The notes below the pieces were generated by a model. That model did not search any database, was not told the origin of the DNA, and saw only the letters and a program-made list of their open reading frames with translations. A program made the translations under genes and the position numbers. A DNA stretch of 64,000 nucleotides from Epithemia pelagica. Taxonomy: Eukaryota; Bacillariophyta; Bacillariophyceae; Surirellales; Surirellaceae. Where the stretch lies: the NCBI GenBank assembly GCA_946965045.2, contig OX337238.1, positions 1,302,001 through 1,366,000 of the forward strand, given 5' to 3'. How positions within the stretch are numbered: position 1 is the stretch's first letter; the number at the start of each line of letters is the position of its first letter. Of this stretch, positions 32,683-43,548 are shown in pieces.

Positions 32683-34166
32683 TAACTTGACGTAACCCTC
32701 AACCCTCACAGACGCTATGGAGAGACAGTTTCTAACTTGAGTAAGATGGTCCTCATCGTTGCTCTCTCTGTCAGGGGATTGCTAGAATGGTAGTACGGAC
32801 GGAAGCAAGCGCTTTCGCATGCTCTACATTGAATTTACAACAAACACCAACATCGCTCAGCAATCACATTGTCATTCTGAACTTTGAAAGAATCCTTCGT
32901 ACGTCTAAGTTCTCTATTGTTCCATTCTACAAAGACATAATCCTAGATCTAGGTACTCCGACTCGCCATTTTGCGAATGTTGTGGAAATCATAGAATTGA
33001 GAAAAAGATCCTCCTTGAAATCACTGTCCTATGTACAAATGGCATTCACCTATCGTCCGAATCACAGGGTGTCTTTGCTATCAGTGGTCCCTGCAATAAT
33101 GGTGTTCAAGGAATTTCTCGAGAGAAGATAACGCACCTCTCGCCATGGTTACCCCATATTTTCAAATGTCTCATGTACTCCTAGAGGAGTAACAGTGACT
33201 TATCCTACCTAGCTAACATAGCAAGGTCGCGCGAAATTTGAATCGCGCGTGCGGAGCAGAAACGAGATGACAATAGACACGTCATTCTTGTCAACACGTC
33301 GTCAGACATGATGTATGTGCCCGCCGAAGATCCAGGAGCGCTTCGCGAAAAAACGTCAAGTCTACGCAGCTAGCACGGACTAACTAGCCTTCAACATCGT
33401 GAATTCTTTCGATTTCGACGAGGGTTCGGGTATCCAGCTAGTAGAATCCCAGCTAGAAAGAATCTTGCTTAGTAGAAAAGGATCTTTATGAATTTTTCTT
33501 AATCTTGTAGTTGCCCAGAATCGGACTCTTATTAGTCATTCTTCTAGTCTCTCTAAGAGCGGAATCTGTGAGAAGAGGTCGAGGGAAGAAAGAAAGCTTC
33601 GGTGCTCTCTTCAATAATCTGGTTCCCGAACCCTTCGACACCAAATCTTCCGGAAACAGCTCCGGTAATCTGAACCTACCTGTCAACTTACTCTTTATGA
33701 TAGATTGGTACATAAACCGTGAGAGTAAAATTTCATCCCTACAGGAAATTTTCTCATACAATTTCCAAGTGTCGAATCTAGACGAATCTTCTCATCCTGC
33801 CATTCCAGTCCCTTCTATTGAGTCACGGATACAGAACATTTCATGGGCGCTAGAGTGTAGTGCACCCCCTACGTTGTCTAATCGCGAAATTTACCACGAA
33901 CTATGGATCTCTAGCTCGAGAGGCATTGTCCTTGGCTCTGAATATCCAGCGGCTGCGTCGATCTATAAATGATACCGAACTCTTCCGCAAGATTCGTGCG
34001 GGCCACCTTATCCTTACCTCATCCATCTCATCCTCGTCATCGTTCAATCTGGTATCCAAGATCTCGCAACTCGCAAGACTGTCTGGGTTCTGTTGTTTGA
34101 GCGTTTGAGCGCACTCCCTCTCCTCATACTTTTCAAAACCAAACTTTTTGAAAGACAGACACCAAA
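32683..34166. other. 1.5-kb intergenic region upstream of Na/Pi cotransporter 2
   Basis: Frames at 32787-33131 and 33511-33972 (TTG start) show no domain pattern and look like chance. The interval probably holds the promoter and 5' UTR of the transporter. Confidence 0.4.
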
Positions 34167-36024
34167 ATGGTAAGAATGTCACGCGCAATCTAAAACTGTT
34201 TTGCGTTGCATCGATCCCCCGCCTAATGTTGTTTTCTCTGGTCTTCAGGCTGCCGAAGGAGAGAACTACGACGCCCCCATCGACGACGAGGTCGAAGAGA
34301 CCAATGAGCAAAAGGCCATGACCCGTAAGGACCGTGCCACCGGATCGGTTCATTTCGGAGACACTGACTTTGATGTGGAGGACGAATTCGGTGATGCCAC
34401 TTGGGAAGAGGTGTGCCGCACTTGCTGCTGCCACAGCCCCGAAGAATGGGGCATGATCGCCGTTGGTGTTGTTGGCGTTGCCTTGTTGCTCTACTTTTTC
34501 TTGTTCGGTCTTGAATTGTTGGGTACTGGAGCCAAAGTCATGTCTGGTTGCCGTGCCGGAGAACTTTTTGGCGATGACACCAACCCTATTGCCGGTCTCA
34601 TGATTGGTATCCTCGCCACTGTCCTTTTGCAATCTTCTTCCACCACCACCTCCATCATTGTATCTTTGGTCGGAGAAACCATCTCTGTCCAACAGGGTAT
34701 CTACATGGTTATGGGAGCCAACATTGGTACCTCCGTTACAAACACCATTGTTGCCATGGGACAAATGGGAGATGGTGACCAACTCGAACGTGCCTTTGCT
34801 GGAGCCACCGTCCACGATATGTTCAACTTCATGTCTGTCGCTGTTCTTCTTCCCCTTGAAGTTATCACCGGTTATTTGGATGCCTTGACCGGTGCCATGG
34901 TCAAGAATGCCGAAGTGAAGGACGGAGAGAAGTGGGAAGGACCCGTCAAGAAGATTGTGTCCCCTCTCGGAAAGCGTGTCATCATTGTCAACAAGAAGGT
35001 CACCAAGGCAATCTCCCTTGGCGAGTCCGAATGTGAAGACTTCTACCCCAACGAATGTGTCGGTGAACCCACCTACAAGTCTTGCGGTGGATCTTTTGGT
35101 CTCATTGGATGTGACAAGGACGGCAACTTCTGCCCGGCCTTCTTTTCCGCTGATGCCTCTGCCAAGGATGACAAGGTTTCTGGAGGTGTTGTCTTCTTCC
35201 TTGGTATCATGATCTTGTTTGTGTGTTTGCTTGGTATTGTTGCCATCTTGCAGAAGATGCTTTTGGGTATGTCCACCCGTATTGTGTACAAGGCCACCGA
35301 TGTTAACGGATACGTTGCCATTGCCATTGGTGCCGGTATTACCATGCTTGTGCAATCTTCCTCCATCACCACTTCCACTTTGACCCCCCTCGTCGGTATG
35401 GGTGCTCTCCGATTGGAACAGATGCTTCCCTTGACTTTGGGTGCCAACATTGGAACCACCTTGACTGGTATCACTGCTGCCTTGGTCTCCGACAACGTTG
35501 ACTCTCTCCAAGTCGCCCTTGCCCACTTGTTCTTCAACATTACTGGTATCTGCCTTTTCTACCCCATCCCTTTCATGCGTCAGCTTCCTCTTTACGCCGC
35601 TCGCCGTTTGGGTCGTGCCACCCGTGTCTGGCGTGGTTTCCCCTTGGTCTACATCTTTGTCATGTTTGTGGTCGTCCCTCTCTTTTTCTTGGGTCTTTCC
35701 GCTTTGTTCGAAGAAGATACCAAGGGATTCAAGGTTTTGGGATCTTTCATTGTTATTGTCCTTGTCTTGGTTCTTGCCTACATGACCTACTGGTGCCTTT
35801 ACATGGACGGACGTGAAAAGTGCTACAACTGCATGTCCCAACGTGAACGCAAGCGCGTTGCCATGAAGGAACTCCCCGATGACATGGAATACCTCAAGGC
35901 CCGCGTTGCCGCTTTGACGGAACACACTGGTTTGGTTGTCGATGAAGATGCTGATGAAGAAGAGGAGGAGGAAGTCGATGTCCCCAAGGACGACGAAGAA
36001 GAAAACGAAGAAGTTGATGCTTAG
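34167..36024 (+). CDS. Sodium/phosphate cotransporter, SLC34/NptA type (copy 2)
   Basis: The model is join(34167..34169, 34249..36024), 592 aa. The first exon contributes only the ATG; a 79-nt intron (GTAAGA...GTCTTCAG) is phase 0. Both canonical Na/Pi signatures are intact: LLQSSSTTTSIIVSL and MLVQSSSITTSTLTPL, each followed by MVMGANIGTSVTNT / LGANIGTTLTG. An extracellular loop with paired Cys (CEDFYPNECVG, KSCGG) and an acidic C-terminal tail (Glu/Asp runs) are present. Codons are strongly biased (GTC, ACC, CTC, TCC, GGT), as in a highly expressed gene, unlike copy 1. It probably imports phosphate with Na+ at the plasma membrane, a response typically induced by phosphate limitation in diatoms (family knowledge). 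Confidence 0.92.
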
Positions 36025-36125
36025 GCGTCAGGATAATTGTCGTCCATAACTTCAAATCACGGTTGATCCCACTTGAGTGGTGATCCTGTGACCCATGTGT
36101 ATGTAAATTTTGCTTAGTTCTATCG

Positions 36126-36131
36126 AATAAA
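36126..36131 (+). promoter_or_regulatory. Putative polyadenylation signal of Na/Pi cotransporter 2
   Basis: An AATAAA hexamer about 100 nt after the stop codon. The retrotransposon coding region ends only 40 bp further on. Confidence 0.4.
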
Positions 36132-36170
36132 GCAGTTGTTTTTGTGAACTAGAATAGGTTATGGGTGTGA

Positions 36171-39100
36171 CTAAACTAGCAGTTGGGTGGGGTGATCGTG
36201 CGTGGAGTAGGCGGTGTGTGGGTTGAAAGGGCGGGGGAAGTAGCGGGTAGCGGGACAGACGGTGAAAACAGAAGATTTTTTGATTCTGCAAAGTTGACGT
36301 TGGTTGGAGAGGTGCAAGTCGGTGGTGGCTAAAGCGTCGAGAACATGTTGTGCTAATGCGGTGGTGATGGCATGTCCGAGAGTGAGCGTGGCGTGGCGTT
36401 GGAGAGACATTTGGAAAGGTTGGGGTTGTGGGTGGGTGCGCAGTTGGGCGGTATGGATGAGGTTTGAAGGTGCGAACTCCGTGAGGTTGTTGAAAGCCAA
36501 AAAACCATCGGGGTGGGCGAGGCAGCGGTCAGAACGGCCGAGTTGTGGTGTAGTCCAAGGCGGAGGGTTTGAGGGGGAGAGGGAATACCAGGGAGGGGGA
36601 CCGAAGAAGAAAGTGTGGGCGAAATGACCGAGGCCACCTGAGTGGTCGATGGAAAAAGGCAGGAGAAGGAAATTGTTGCTGTTGATAAGAGCGGTGGTGG
36701 TTGTGTCATGAGTGAATTTGTGGCGCGCTGCCGCGTGGTGAATCGAGGATGCGTCGTTGGCAATGTTGTCGAACGATTGACCGGTGCGGCTATTGGCTTC
36801 GGAGGGAGGTGTTGGAGGCAAATGAGGGTGGGCGGGGGGAATTGTGATGTCAATGGCTACATAGTGGAAGCAGTCGTTGGGGAGTGGTGGATGGAGGGCG
36901 AGGCCAATGTCGGCCGGGCGGATATTTCTGGGGTGGTGTGGTAGTAAGTTCGTTGGTTCAAGGTGGATGTCGTACTGGGTGCGGGTCCATTCGGCCCGAG
37001 GGGCAAGCTCTTGCGTGAGGAAGAACACGGCATCTCGTAGTTTGTTGGAAAGTTTGGTTTTATGGTGTTTCGAGCATGAAAAGAAGTGATCGCCGTACGG
37101 GTCAAGTTGTGGGTGATTGGAACAAAAACAAGAAAGAGGAAAATGCGCGGGAAGGAAGGGAAGACGGATTTTTCGTGAGATGGCAATTTGAAATAAAGCA
37201 TTGGGGATGCGGAAGTGATGAAGAGAACGAGGTTGATGTAGCGTACAAGAGGTCAGCCGTGACAAAGCAGATGGGAGGGAGCGTTGAAGTTTGGGCGGGG
37301 TGGAAGCAACAATCAACGGGAGCAGATGAGACTCCTGATTGTAAATTGTGAGCTGTCGTTGGGCATCGGGTGGGTAGGCAGCGGGGTTGGTGACATCGAA
37401 AGGTAGTTCGGAGGTGAACAACGATCCGAAATGGTGGTAGATTTCGGCGAAGGAACGGGGTGTGGGCAGGAGTGTTGGGTGGTGAGTGGTGGGAGGAGAA
37501 AAAACATGGGTGTGAGCCTGTGGGTACTCTGGAGAGTTTGCGAGACGGAGGGATCGGCTGATGGAGTTTAAGAGGGAGGGAACTGCAGTGGTACGGTGGC
37601 ATGGATATCCAAGTCCGCCGAGGGCTGTTGTGAGGTGAGCAAGATAGAGGGAGTGTTTTGGGACGGTGGTAGTGTGGGTCAGGTGTTTGAGAAAGGTCGT
37701 GACGATGGTATCAAGCCGTGGGGAGAGAAAGTTCGTCCAGAGTGTTGTGTCTGGGAGTGGATTCGAACGGTGTCGGAGGCGTAGGAGAATGTACGGGGAG
37801 AGGAGGTGGGTGATTTTGGGGAGGATGCTGGATCGGAAGAGAATGGATTTGGTTTGGGAGTTGGGTAGGGATTGGACGGCTGTCGCGGAGAATTCGATGG
37901 TGTCAAGTTTTTGGGTAAGAAATTGTTGAATGAATGTATCGCTTCCGATTGGGTGGCCTAAGAAACGTGTTCCTGTGGTAATTTCAGCTTCTGAGGGGTT
38001 GGACGGGTTGAGAAATGAGAGTGCCTGTTGAAGGTGTTGGCGGTTTGATGGGGTAAGGGCGGGTAAGGGGCTGTGGCCGTTGGTGGAAGATAAGATTTTG
38101 GTTTTTGCCTTGTTGAGATGTATGCCAAACTGTTGTCCCAGTTGTTCGAAGTTTTGAAGAAAGGGAAGGAGATCTTGGTGGAGTAGACAGACGGATGTGT
38201 CGTCCATGACACTTGCGGTGTGGCTGGTGCCACCCATGTTGTCGTCGCAGAGGAGGTGTTGTTTGATTCGTTCTAGGGCGCGGGTGGAAAGGTTTTTGTT
38301 GATGGTGGCGGTGAGCGTGGCGAGTACGAGACAAGCGAACAGTGGACTGAGGGGGCAGCCTTGGCTGAACCCTTCCGGTTGGTTGAGGGTTTGATTTTTC
38401 CCATGCTGGTCTTGGTACCAGTTTGTTGTGTCATTGGAGTACAGTAGGTCAAAGAGTGATACAAGTGGCTTGGTGGCTGGGTGGGATTGAAGTATTTCGC
38501 GGCAACGGGTGCGAGAGCATGCGTTGAACATGTTCGTCAAGTCGAGAAGGATGAGGGCTCTGGTGGGTGGGGTGGTATGGGTGGCGTCAGTGGTGACGTA
38601 TTGGTCGATCTGTTGTTGGGTGAGATGGGCGGTGAAATCTACGCCGCCGCTGGTGTTGATTCCATATTGTCCTTGGGTTGTGAGGATGGGTTCGATGTCG
38701 TCTGCTGTGATGGTTAGAGCAATTGTGGCTGCCGCGCGGCAAAGAGCTGTCCCGATGCCAATCGGGCGTAATTTATCAAGGTTGGAGATATCTTTGTGAA
38801 GAGCGAAGAAATGGATGGACGAGAAATACGGGCGAATTGGAGATGGGAGTTGGTTGTTTAGGATTTGAGCAAAGAGGTGTTTCAGGTTGTGGAAGTACGG
38901 CCGATCGGCGGAGGGATGGGTGGTGGACCTGTGGAGTCCAAGTGCCCGGATTGTGTCGATGGATGCAGAGAATGGGCCAGGGGCGGTTCCTTGGCTAAGT
39001 CGGTGGAGTGCCTTTTCAAAGGTGTTGTCGGTGATGGTGTTGTTGTGGGTAGGGGTATATTGCTGGTTTCAGAGGTGGTGTGGGGGATCTAGACGGGGCG

Positions 39101-40027
39101 GGTACAGGGATGTTTCAACAATTTTGATCCTTTCGGGAGTAAGGGTGGCGATGGGCATGGTTGCTGTGAGTCTGTTGTGGGCGGCCCGAATGTTTCCGAG
39201 GTCGGCGGCTTGTTGGGCGAATGTGGCCATTGATTGTGGGGTTGGTTTTTGGGGTTGGTGGTTTTGTTTGTGTTTGTTGGTGCGGTTGCGTCTGTGTGGC
39301 GGGGTTGTTCTTTTGTCTGGATGCCAAATTGAGTCAAAGAGATGGATGAGATCCCCTTGTTTGAGTTGGGCGACTCTATGTTTTAAGGCGTTGTGGTGTG
39401 TACGGTGTTGGGTTTGTTGGATGGGGGCGAGGAGGAGGGCTTCGATGATGAATAACAGTTTCCAGAAAGGGGTGCTGTCTGTGTTGTGTTTGGGTTGCGA
39501 CGTTGGTGATTCTGTCGTGGCGAAGGGAAGGGAGGCTTGGTTGGTCCATTGTATGACCATGTTGAAGGTTTGAAGAAAGAGGCGTTTGGCTTGGGGTTTG
39601 AGTTTGGTAAATGACGACCGGCGGAAGGGTGGAGGAGTGAGGGGGAGATTGTGGAGGAAGGCTAGTTGGTCTAGCCATTGTTGTGATTGTGTTGGTGAGA
39701 GGTGTCGGAGGTTGGATCGGATGATGTCGAGGTTTGTGGCTTGGCGGCAGTGGCTTTTGTTGGTGTGCGTTTGAAGGTGTCTTGGGGTGAGGAAGATTGC
39801 GGTTGGTTCGTTGCATAGACGGCAGGGGTGGAGGTTGTGGTGGTGACAAAAGCGGTCGGTAAGGTGTGTGGTTGGCTCGTCGGGTGGGCTTGTTGGAGGT
39901 GGAGGCGAATTTGATCGGTGGTTTGTCGTTGGGTGGAGGCGGGGGTGGAATGCCAAGAGCAATTGGGGTAGGGGCAAGTGGTTTGGGAGGGTGGTGTCGT
40001 GGGTTTGGAGTGTTTTGGGCTACTCAT
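36171..40027 (-). pseudogene. Retrotransposon ORF2: C2H2 fingers, reverse transcriptase, REL endonuclease
   Basis: Starts at ATG 40027, overlapping the ORF1 stop. First finger CPYPNC...HLQQAH is in the starting frame. Second finger CRLCNEP...HLQTHTNKSH is one frame over, so an indel lies about 39870-39980. The rest is one frame to 36171, interrupted only by TGA at 39069-39071. RT motifs: PIGIGTALCRA, LILLDLTNMFNACSR (catalytic Asp), FSQGCPLSPLFACL, VMDDTSV (the xxDD box at about 38200) and LNKAKTKIL. C-terminal region: CFCSNHPQLDPYGDHFFSC, then RPADIGLAL and YVAIDITIP. The protein would be about 1,285 aa, normal for a one-polypeptide REL-type ORF. Function is target-primed reverse transcription. 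Confidence 0.85.
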
Positions 40028-40885
40028 TGTTTGTTTGTCCCCCCGTGGGGTCGGTGGAGTTTGTGGGGTTTTCGTCGATTTCCATGTCGGTTGTGGGGTT
40101 GTTGTTGGGGTTATTGTGGGGTTCTGGTTGGAAGATGGTGTTGGGGTCTTGGATTAGGTCGTGGGCGAATTGCCAGATTGTTTTGGCATCGGTGTCGTTG
40201 AAGGAGGCGAGTTTGTCGACGAGTTGGTCTGTGAAAGTGGTCAGCAGGGAGGGGTCGTTGCTCCTGAGGTAGTCGTCGAGCAATTCTAGCTCATGAGTGG
40301 TGTCCTGGGAAAAATGGTTCGACGGGATGCGGTAGAGTAGGTGGTCTGGGGGTCGTTGGTTGTCGTCGTGTTTGTCTACCTGAGAGGAGAAGAGATTAGA
40401 GTCGGGTGGTGGTGTGGTTGGTGTGGTTGGTGTGGTGGTAGGTTCCTTGGTTGGTGTTGCGGTGGGGTTATTCGTTGGGTTGGGTTCCTCGTCGTCGGAA
40501 TCGTCGGCAAGTGCACTGTAGGGGCTGTTGGAGGTGTTGTGATTGGTGGTGGTGGCTGTGGCCGGTGTGATTGTGATGGGGCCGTTGCTGGTGTGATTTG
40601 TTGGTGTTTTGGTATTGTCGTCCGGAGAGGCGGGGCGTTTTCGCGTGGGAGTTTCGGTGATTGGGGTGGTATTGGGGTTGGATGATTGGAGGTGGTTTGC
40701 GGGTTGGTTAAACCGGCTGGCAAGGGCGGCCAGACGTTTGGTGCGATTGGCAGAGGAGGGGCGGTGATTGGGGGTGGATGGTGGGATTTTGGCCGTGACA
40801 GCTGCCATGGTTTGGTGGAGCAGGTGAGAGGGGAATCCGGCGAGTTTCTCTCGGATGTTTGTGGGGTTGATGTGCATTGTTCCTA

Positions 40886-40917
40886 CTCCCTCCTGCTCGA
40901 AATTATCGCAACAAGTT
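40886..40917 (+). repeat. Left TIR of mariner-like element
   Basis: CTCCCTCCTGCTCGAAATTA and following bases; inverted copy at 41572-41603 with one C/T difference. Confidence 0.9.
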
Positions 40918-41177
40918 ACAAAAAATGACGTAACTTCTTTCGCGCGGGCCCTTTAGCGCTAAAAATTATATAGATCGATAGCTTATGTTTAGACTCAAAT
41001 TTCCATGTATAATTTATATGTTCCATCTCACAATCCTGTAGAGCTACATGGAACTAAAAGAGGCTAAGAAAGCAACCCAAACTTTGGCGTACCGGTACTG
41101 GCCCCCCAGGTGCACCCAAGCCATGGCACCCTCCAGCCAGGCCCGCGAGGGGGTAAAGTACAAAGAGTTGCTGGCTA

Positions 41178-41387
41178 ATGACTGTGGACGTTCTATGGAC
41201 ATTAATCTATCCTTCCCCATCTAAATGGCACCTTGCCAGAGGTGTTTTGTCGAACGTCGCCAAAATTTTTGGTACTCATCGATCCATCATAAGTAGGGAA
41301 TCAGAGCGCGCACAGCAATCGCATGCGGGGGACTTAATTAATTCCCCCATCATTTCATCCATCGCGCGCGCGTGGTCGGATTCCTAA
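41178..41387 (+). pseudogene. Mariner transposase N-terminal fragment
   Basis: A 69-codon frame containing ARGVLSNVAKIFGTHRSIIS then RESERAQQSH, the helix-turn-helix pattern (VAxxFGxxRSxxSRxxxRA) found near the N-terminus of plant-type mariner transposases, which binds the TIR. No catalytic domain follows; the frame stops at 41387. Confidence 0.6.
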
Positions 41388-41571
41388 GTGTTCTTCACCT
41401 ACTGTTATCTAAGCGGTTAAAAGTGTCAAGCGAATAAAGGATAGTTAGGTTTTGGCGCGTGTCACGTTGAATGTTCATCTCTAAAATTCGACTCCGAATG
41501 AGCCGGCCATCCTCCTGTAGAAATGTACCAGGGCCTACGAGAGCTTTTTGTGCGACTACTATGACTAAAAA

Positions 41572-41603
41572 AACTTGTTGCAATAATTTCGAGCAGGAGG
41601 GAG
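41572..41603 (-). repeat. Right TIR of mariner-like element
   Basis: Inverted partner of 40886-40917, followed directly by the TA duplication. Confidence 0.9.
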
Positions 41604-42718
41604 TATGTTACAATGTAAATAGAGGTTGTAACTCTCTGGGGATGGGTTGTGGGCGGAAAATTGTGGGAACAGTCCCCGATAGTCGGTGAGGTGGAAGAGT
41701 GCGTCCCAGTCGTCGGGAGATGCTGCTGGGTTGGTGTTGTGGAGGCGGACGACGTGACATTCCGCAAAATTTGTGTCTATGGTGCGCAGTGAGTCGATGT
41801 AGTCTGATCTTTCAGATGGATTTTCGGGGAAGGGGAGAAGGTGAAAAGGGACCTTGTGGTACGTGAGGTTGTGTTGATTTGCTTGGGTGAACGCTTCTGC
41901 GGCGTCTAAGAGAAGTTCAAATTTCTCTAGGGAGGAGGAAGAGATGATGACGGTGGGGAGGGTGAAGGAAGGACCCTTGTTGGGTGGGTGCCCGGTGATG
42001 GTCCCGTCTCGGAGACCATAGTGCGTTGAAAAATCTGCCATGGAGTGTAGGTCGGGTGGGAGGTGGGGGAACAGTTGGTCTCTGATGGCTGTGAGCACGT
42101 GGAGGAAGGCTCGTTTGTGGAAGATTGTTTTGGGTGGTAGGCCCGCGAGGAGGCCATAGCCGCGGCAATCTGGGTGGTTGCAGGCTGGTGCATACAGTTT
42201 GAGTTGGGGAGCGCGTTCGCTGGTGGTGGGGTTGGAATCCGGGGTGGCTGGTTGCAGGATGTCTTGGAGGCCTGTGGTGGGGTCGTGGGTAAAGTCTTGG
42301 TGGTGGTGGTGGTTCCAACGTTGTAAGATGAATTTGAGCGCTTGCTTATGGTAGAGTTCTGAGTCGAATTGGTCTTGGGTGGTGGCAGGTTTCAGTACGA
42401 CCTGGAAGGTAGAAACGTGTCCTCATGGGGTGGTGTTGGGGCGGCGGGAGGGGGTCGGGATCTTGGTGGTGAGGTAGTTGATTTCGTGGATGGCGAGAAG
42501 GATGGGTTGCTCACGTGTACGGTGGTGGTCGAGAGTTCCTTGAATTATATTTTTGATGGTGGTACCGGAGAGCGGTGGGAGGCGTTGTTCCCGGGTGGGG
42601 TCGGGCTCATGGTGCACGTAGGCATTCCAATAGATGTAGTTTGTGGTTATGGAGTCTTCGCTGTCGTCGTCGTTGTGGTAGGAGTAGGGACTGGGTGGCG
42701 TGGTGGGAGGGGTCGTGG

Positions 42719-42834
42719 GGTTGGGTTCCGAGTGTTTCTGGGTTTTGTAGGGATTCTTGGTGGGGTTGGTCTTGGGGTTGGGTTCCGAGTGTTTCTGGGT
42801 TTTGTATGGATTCTTGGTGGGGTTGGTGCTGGGT
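42719..42834 (-). repeat. 57-bp tandem duplication inside retrotransposon ORF1
   Basis: Two near-identical copies (GGTTCC at 42724 and again at 42781). The period is 19 codons, so the reading frame is kept. Encodes the duplicated KNPYKTQKHSEPNP block. Confidence 0.85.
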
Positions 42835-43260
42835 GGGGGCTTGGAGGTGGGGACGCTGGGTGGGGACTTGGGTGGGGATGGAGGCTTGGTGGTAGTGGTA
42901 CTGGGTGGGGTCGTGGTTGGAGTGGGGTTGGGGGAGGGGGGTGTGGTAGGGACGGAGCGGTGGATGCGGGGTGGGGTAGCTGGGGACGTCTTGGAGATCG
43001 CGAGGAGGGTTGGGTGGAGGGTAGGGACGGGAAGGGGCTTTTCAAGGATGGTTTTGGTGGTGGCCGAGTTCTTGTTTTTCTGTGTTTTTTTGGTTTTCTG
43101 CTTGTTAGGGAGTGGAGTGAGGGTGGAGAGTGGGACGTGGTTGGTGGAGTTGGTGAGGCGGTTCTGACGGGCAAGGGGAGGCGCCATGGTTGGAGGGAGG
43201 GAGCGTTGTGTTGCGAGCGAGATGAGGACTACGACGGGAAGGGGACAAAATGAATTTTGT

Positions 43261-43548
43261 GAGCAAGGATAGGCGGGGGAGATGGGTGGTGGTTGGGGGA
43301 TGATGTGGATCTTGTTGGGTGTCAGAATTGTTGGTGAGTGTGGCTGGGAGTGTACTGAGCAAGGATAGGCGGGGGAGATGGGTGGTGGTTGGGGGATGAT
43401 GTGGGTCTTGTTGGGTGTCAGAAGTGTTGCTGAGTCTGGCTGGGAGTGTACTGAGCAAGGATAGGCGGGGGAGATGGGTGGTGGTTGGGGGATGATGTGG
43501 ATTTTGTTGGGTGTCAGAATTGTTGGTGAGTGTGGCTGGGAGTGTACT
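43261..43548 (-). repeat. Three 96-bp tandem repeats in the retrotransposon 5' region
   Basis: GAGCAAGGATAGGCGGGGGA recurs at 43261, 43357 and 43453, with only scattered substitutions between copies. Placed just upstream of ORF1 in the element's sense direction, like the promoter monomers of some LINE families. Confidence 0.85.

Larger units (their letters stand above)
40886..41603. mobile_element. Nested mariner/Stowaway-like DNA element, 718 bp, TA target duplication
   Basis: Ends are 32-bp inverted repeats (40886-40917 and 41572-41603, 31/32 identical) beginning CTCCCTCC, the hallmark terminus of plant-type mariner-like and Stowaway elements, and flanked by TA on both sides (40884-40885, 41604-41605). 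Internal sequence retains a transposase N-terminal fragment but no DDE/D catalytic core, so it is an internally deleted, non-autonomous copy. Removing the element and one TA rejoins retrotransposon ORF1 in frame. Confidence 0.85.
40020..43187 (-). pseudogene. Retrotransposon ORF1, split by a nested mariner-like insertion
   Basis: All parts lie in one frame: 43187 to 42423 (ending in TGA), 42422 to 41606, then, beyond the 720-bp insertion plus target duplication, to 40020. Without the insertion it would be about 815 codons. The N-terminal third is Pro/Thr/Lys-rich with a 19-residue tandem (NPTKNPYKTQKHSEPNPK type). The middle contains CNHPDCRGYG followed by spaced His, a possible zinc-binding site. 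The C-terminal third is disordered Asn/Thr/Pro with an acidic end (ELELLDDYLR). ORF1 products of LINEs bind nucleic acid; no RRM or gag knuckle is recognised, so this role is inferred from position only. Confidence 0.7.

Noticed and set aside
33901-35925. 674-codon minus-strand frame
   Set aside because: Antisense to the strongly biased Na/Pi cotransporter gene, whose codon choice leaves the opposite frame open; no protein-like pattern.
42369-43253. 294-codon plus-strand Gly/Val-rich frame
   Set aside because: Antisense shadow of the Pro/Thr-rich retrotransposon ORF1; Gly-Val-Trp composition follows from the complementary base bias.
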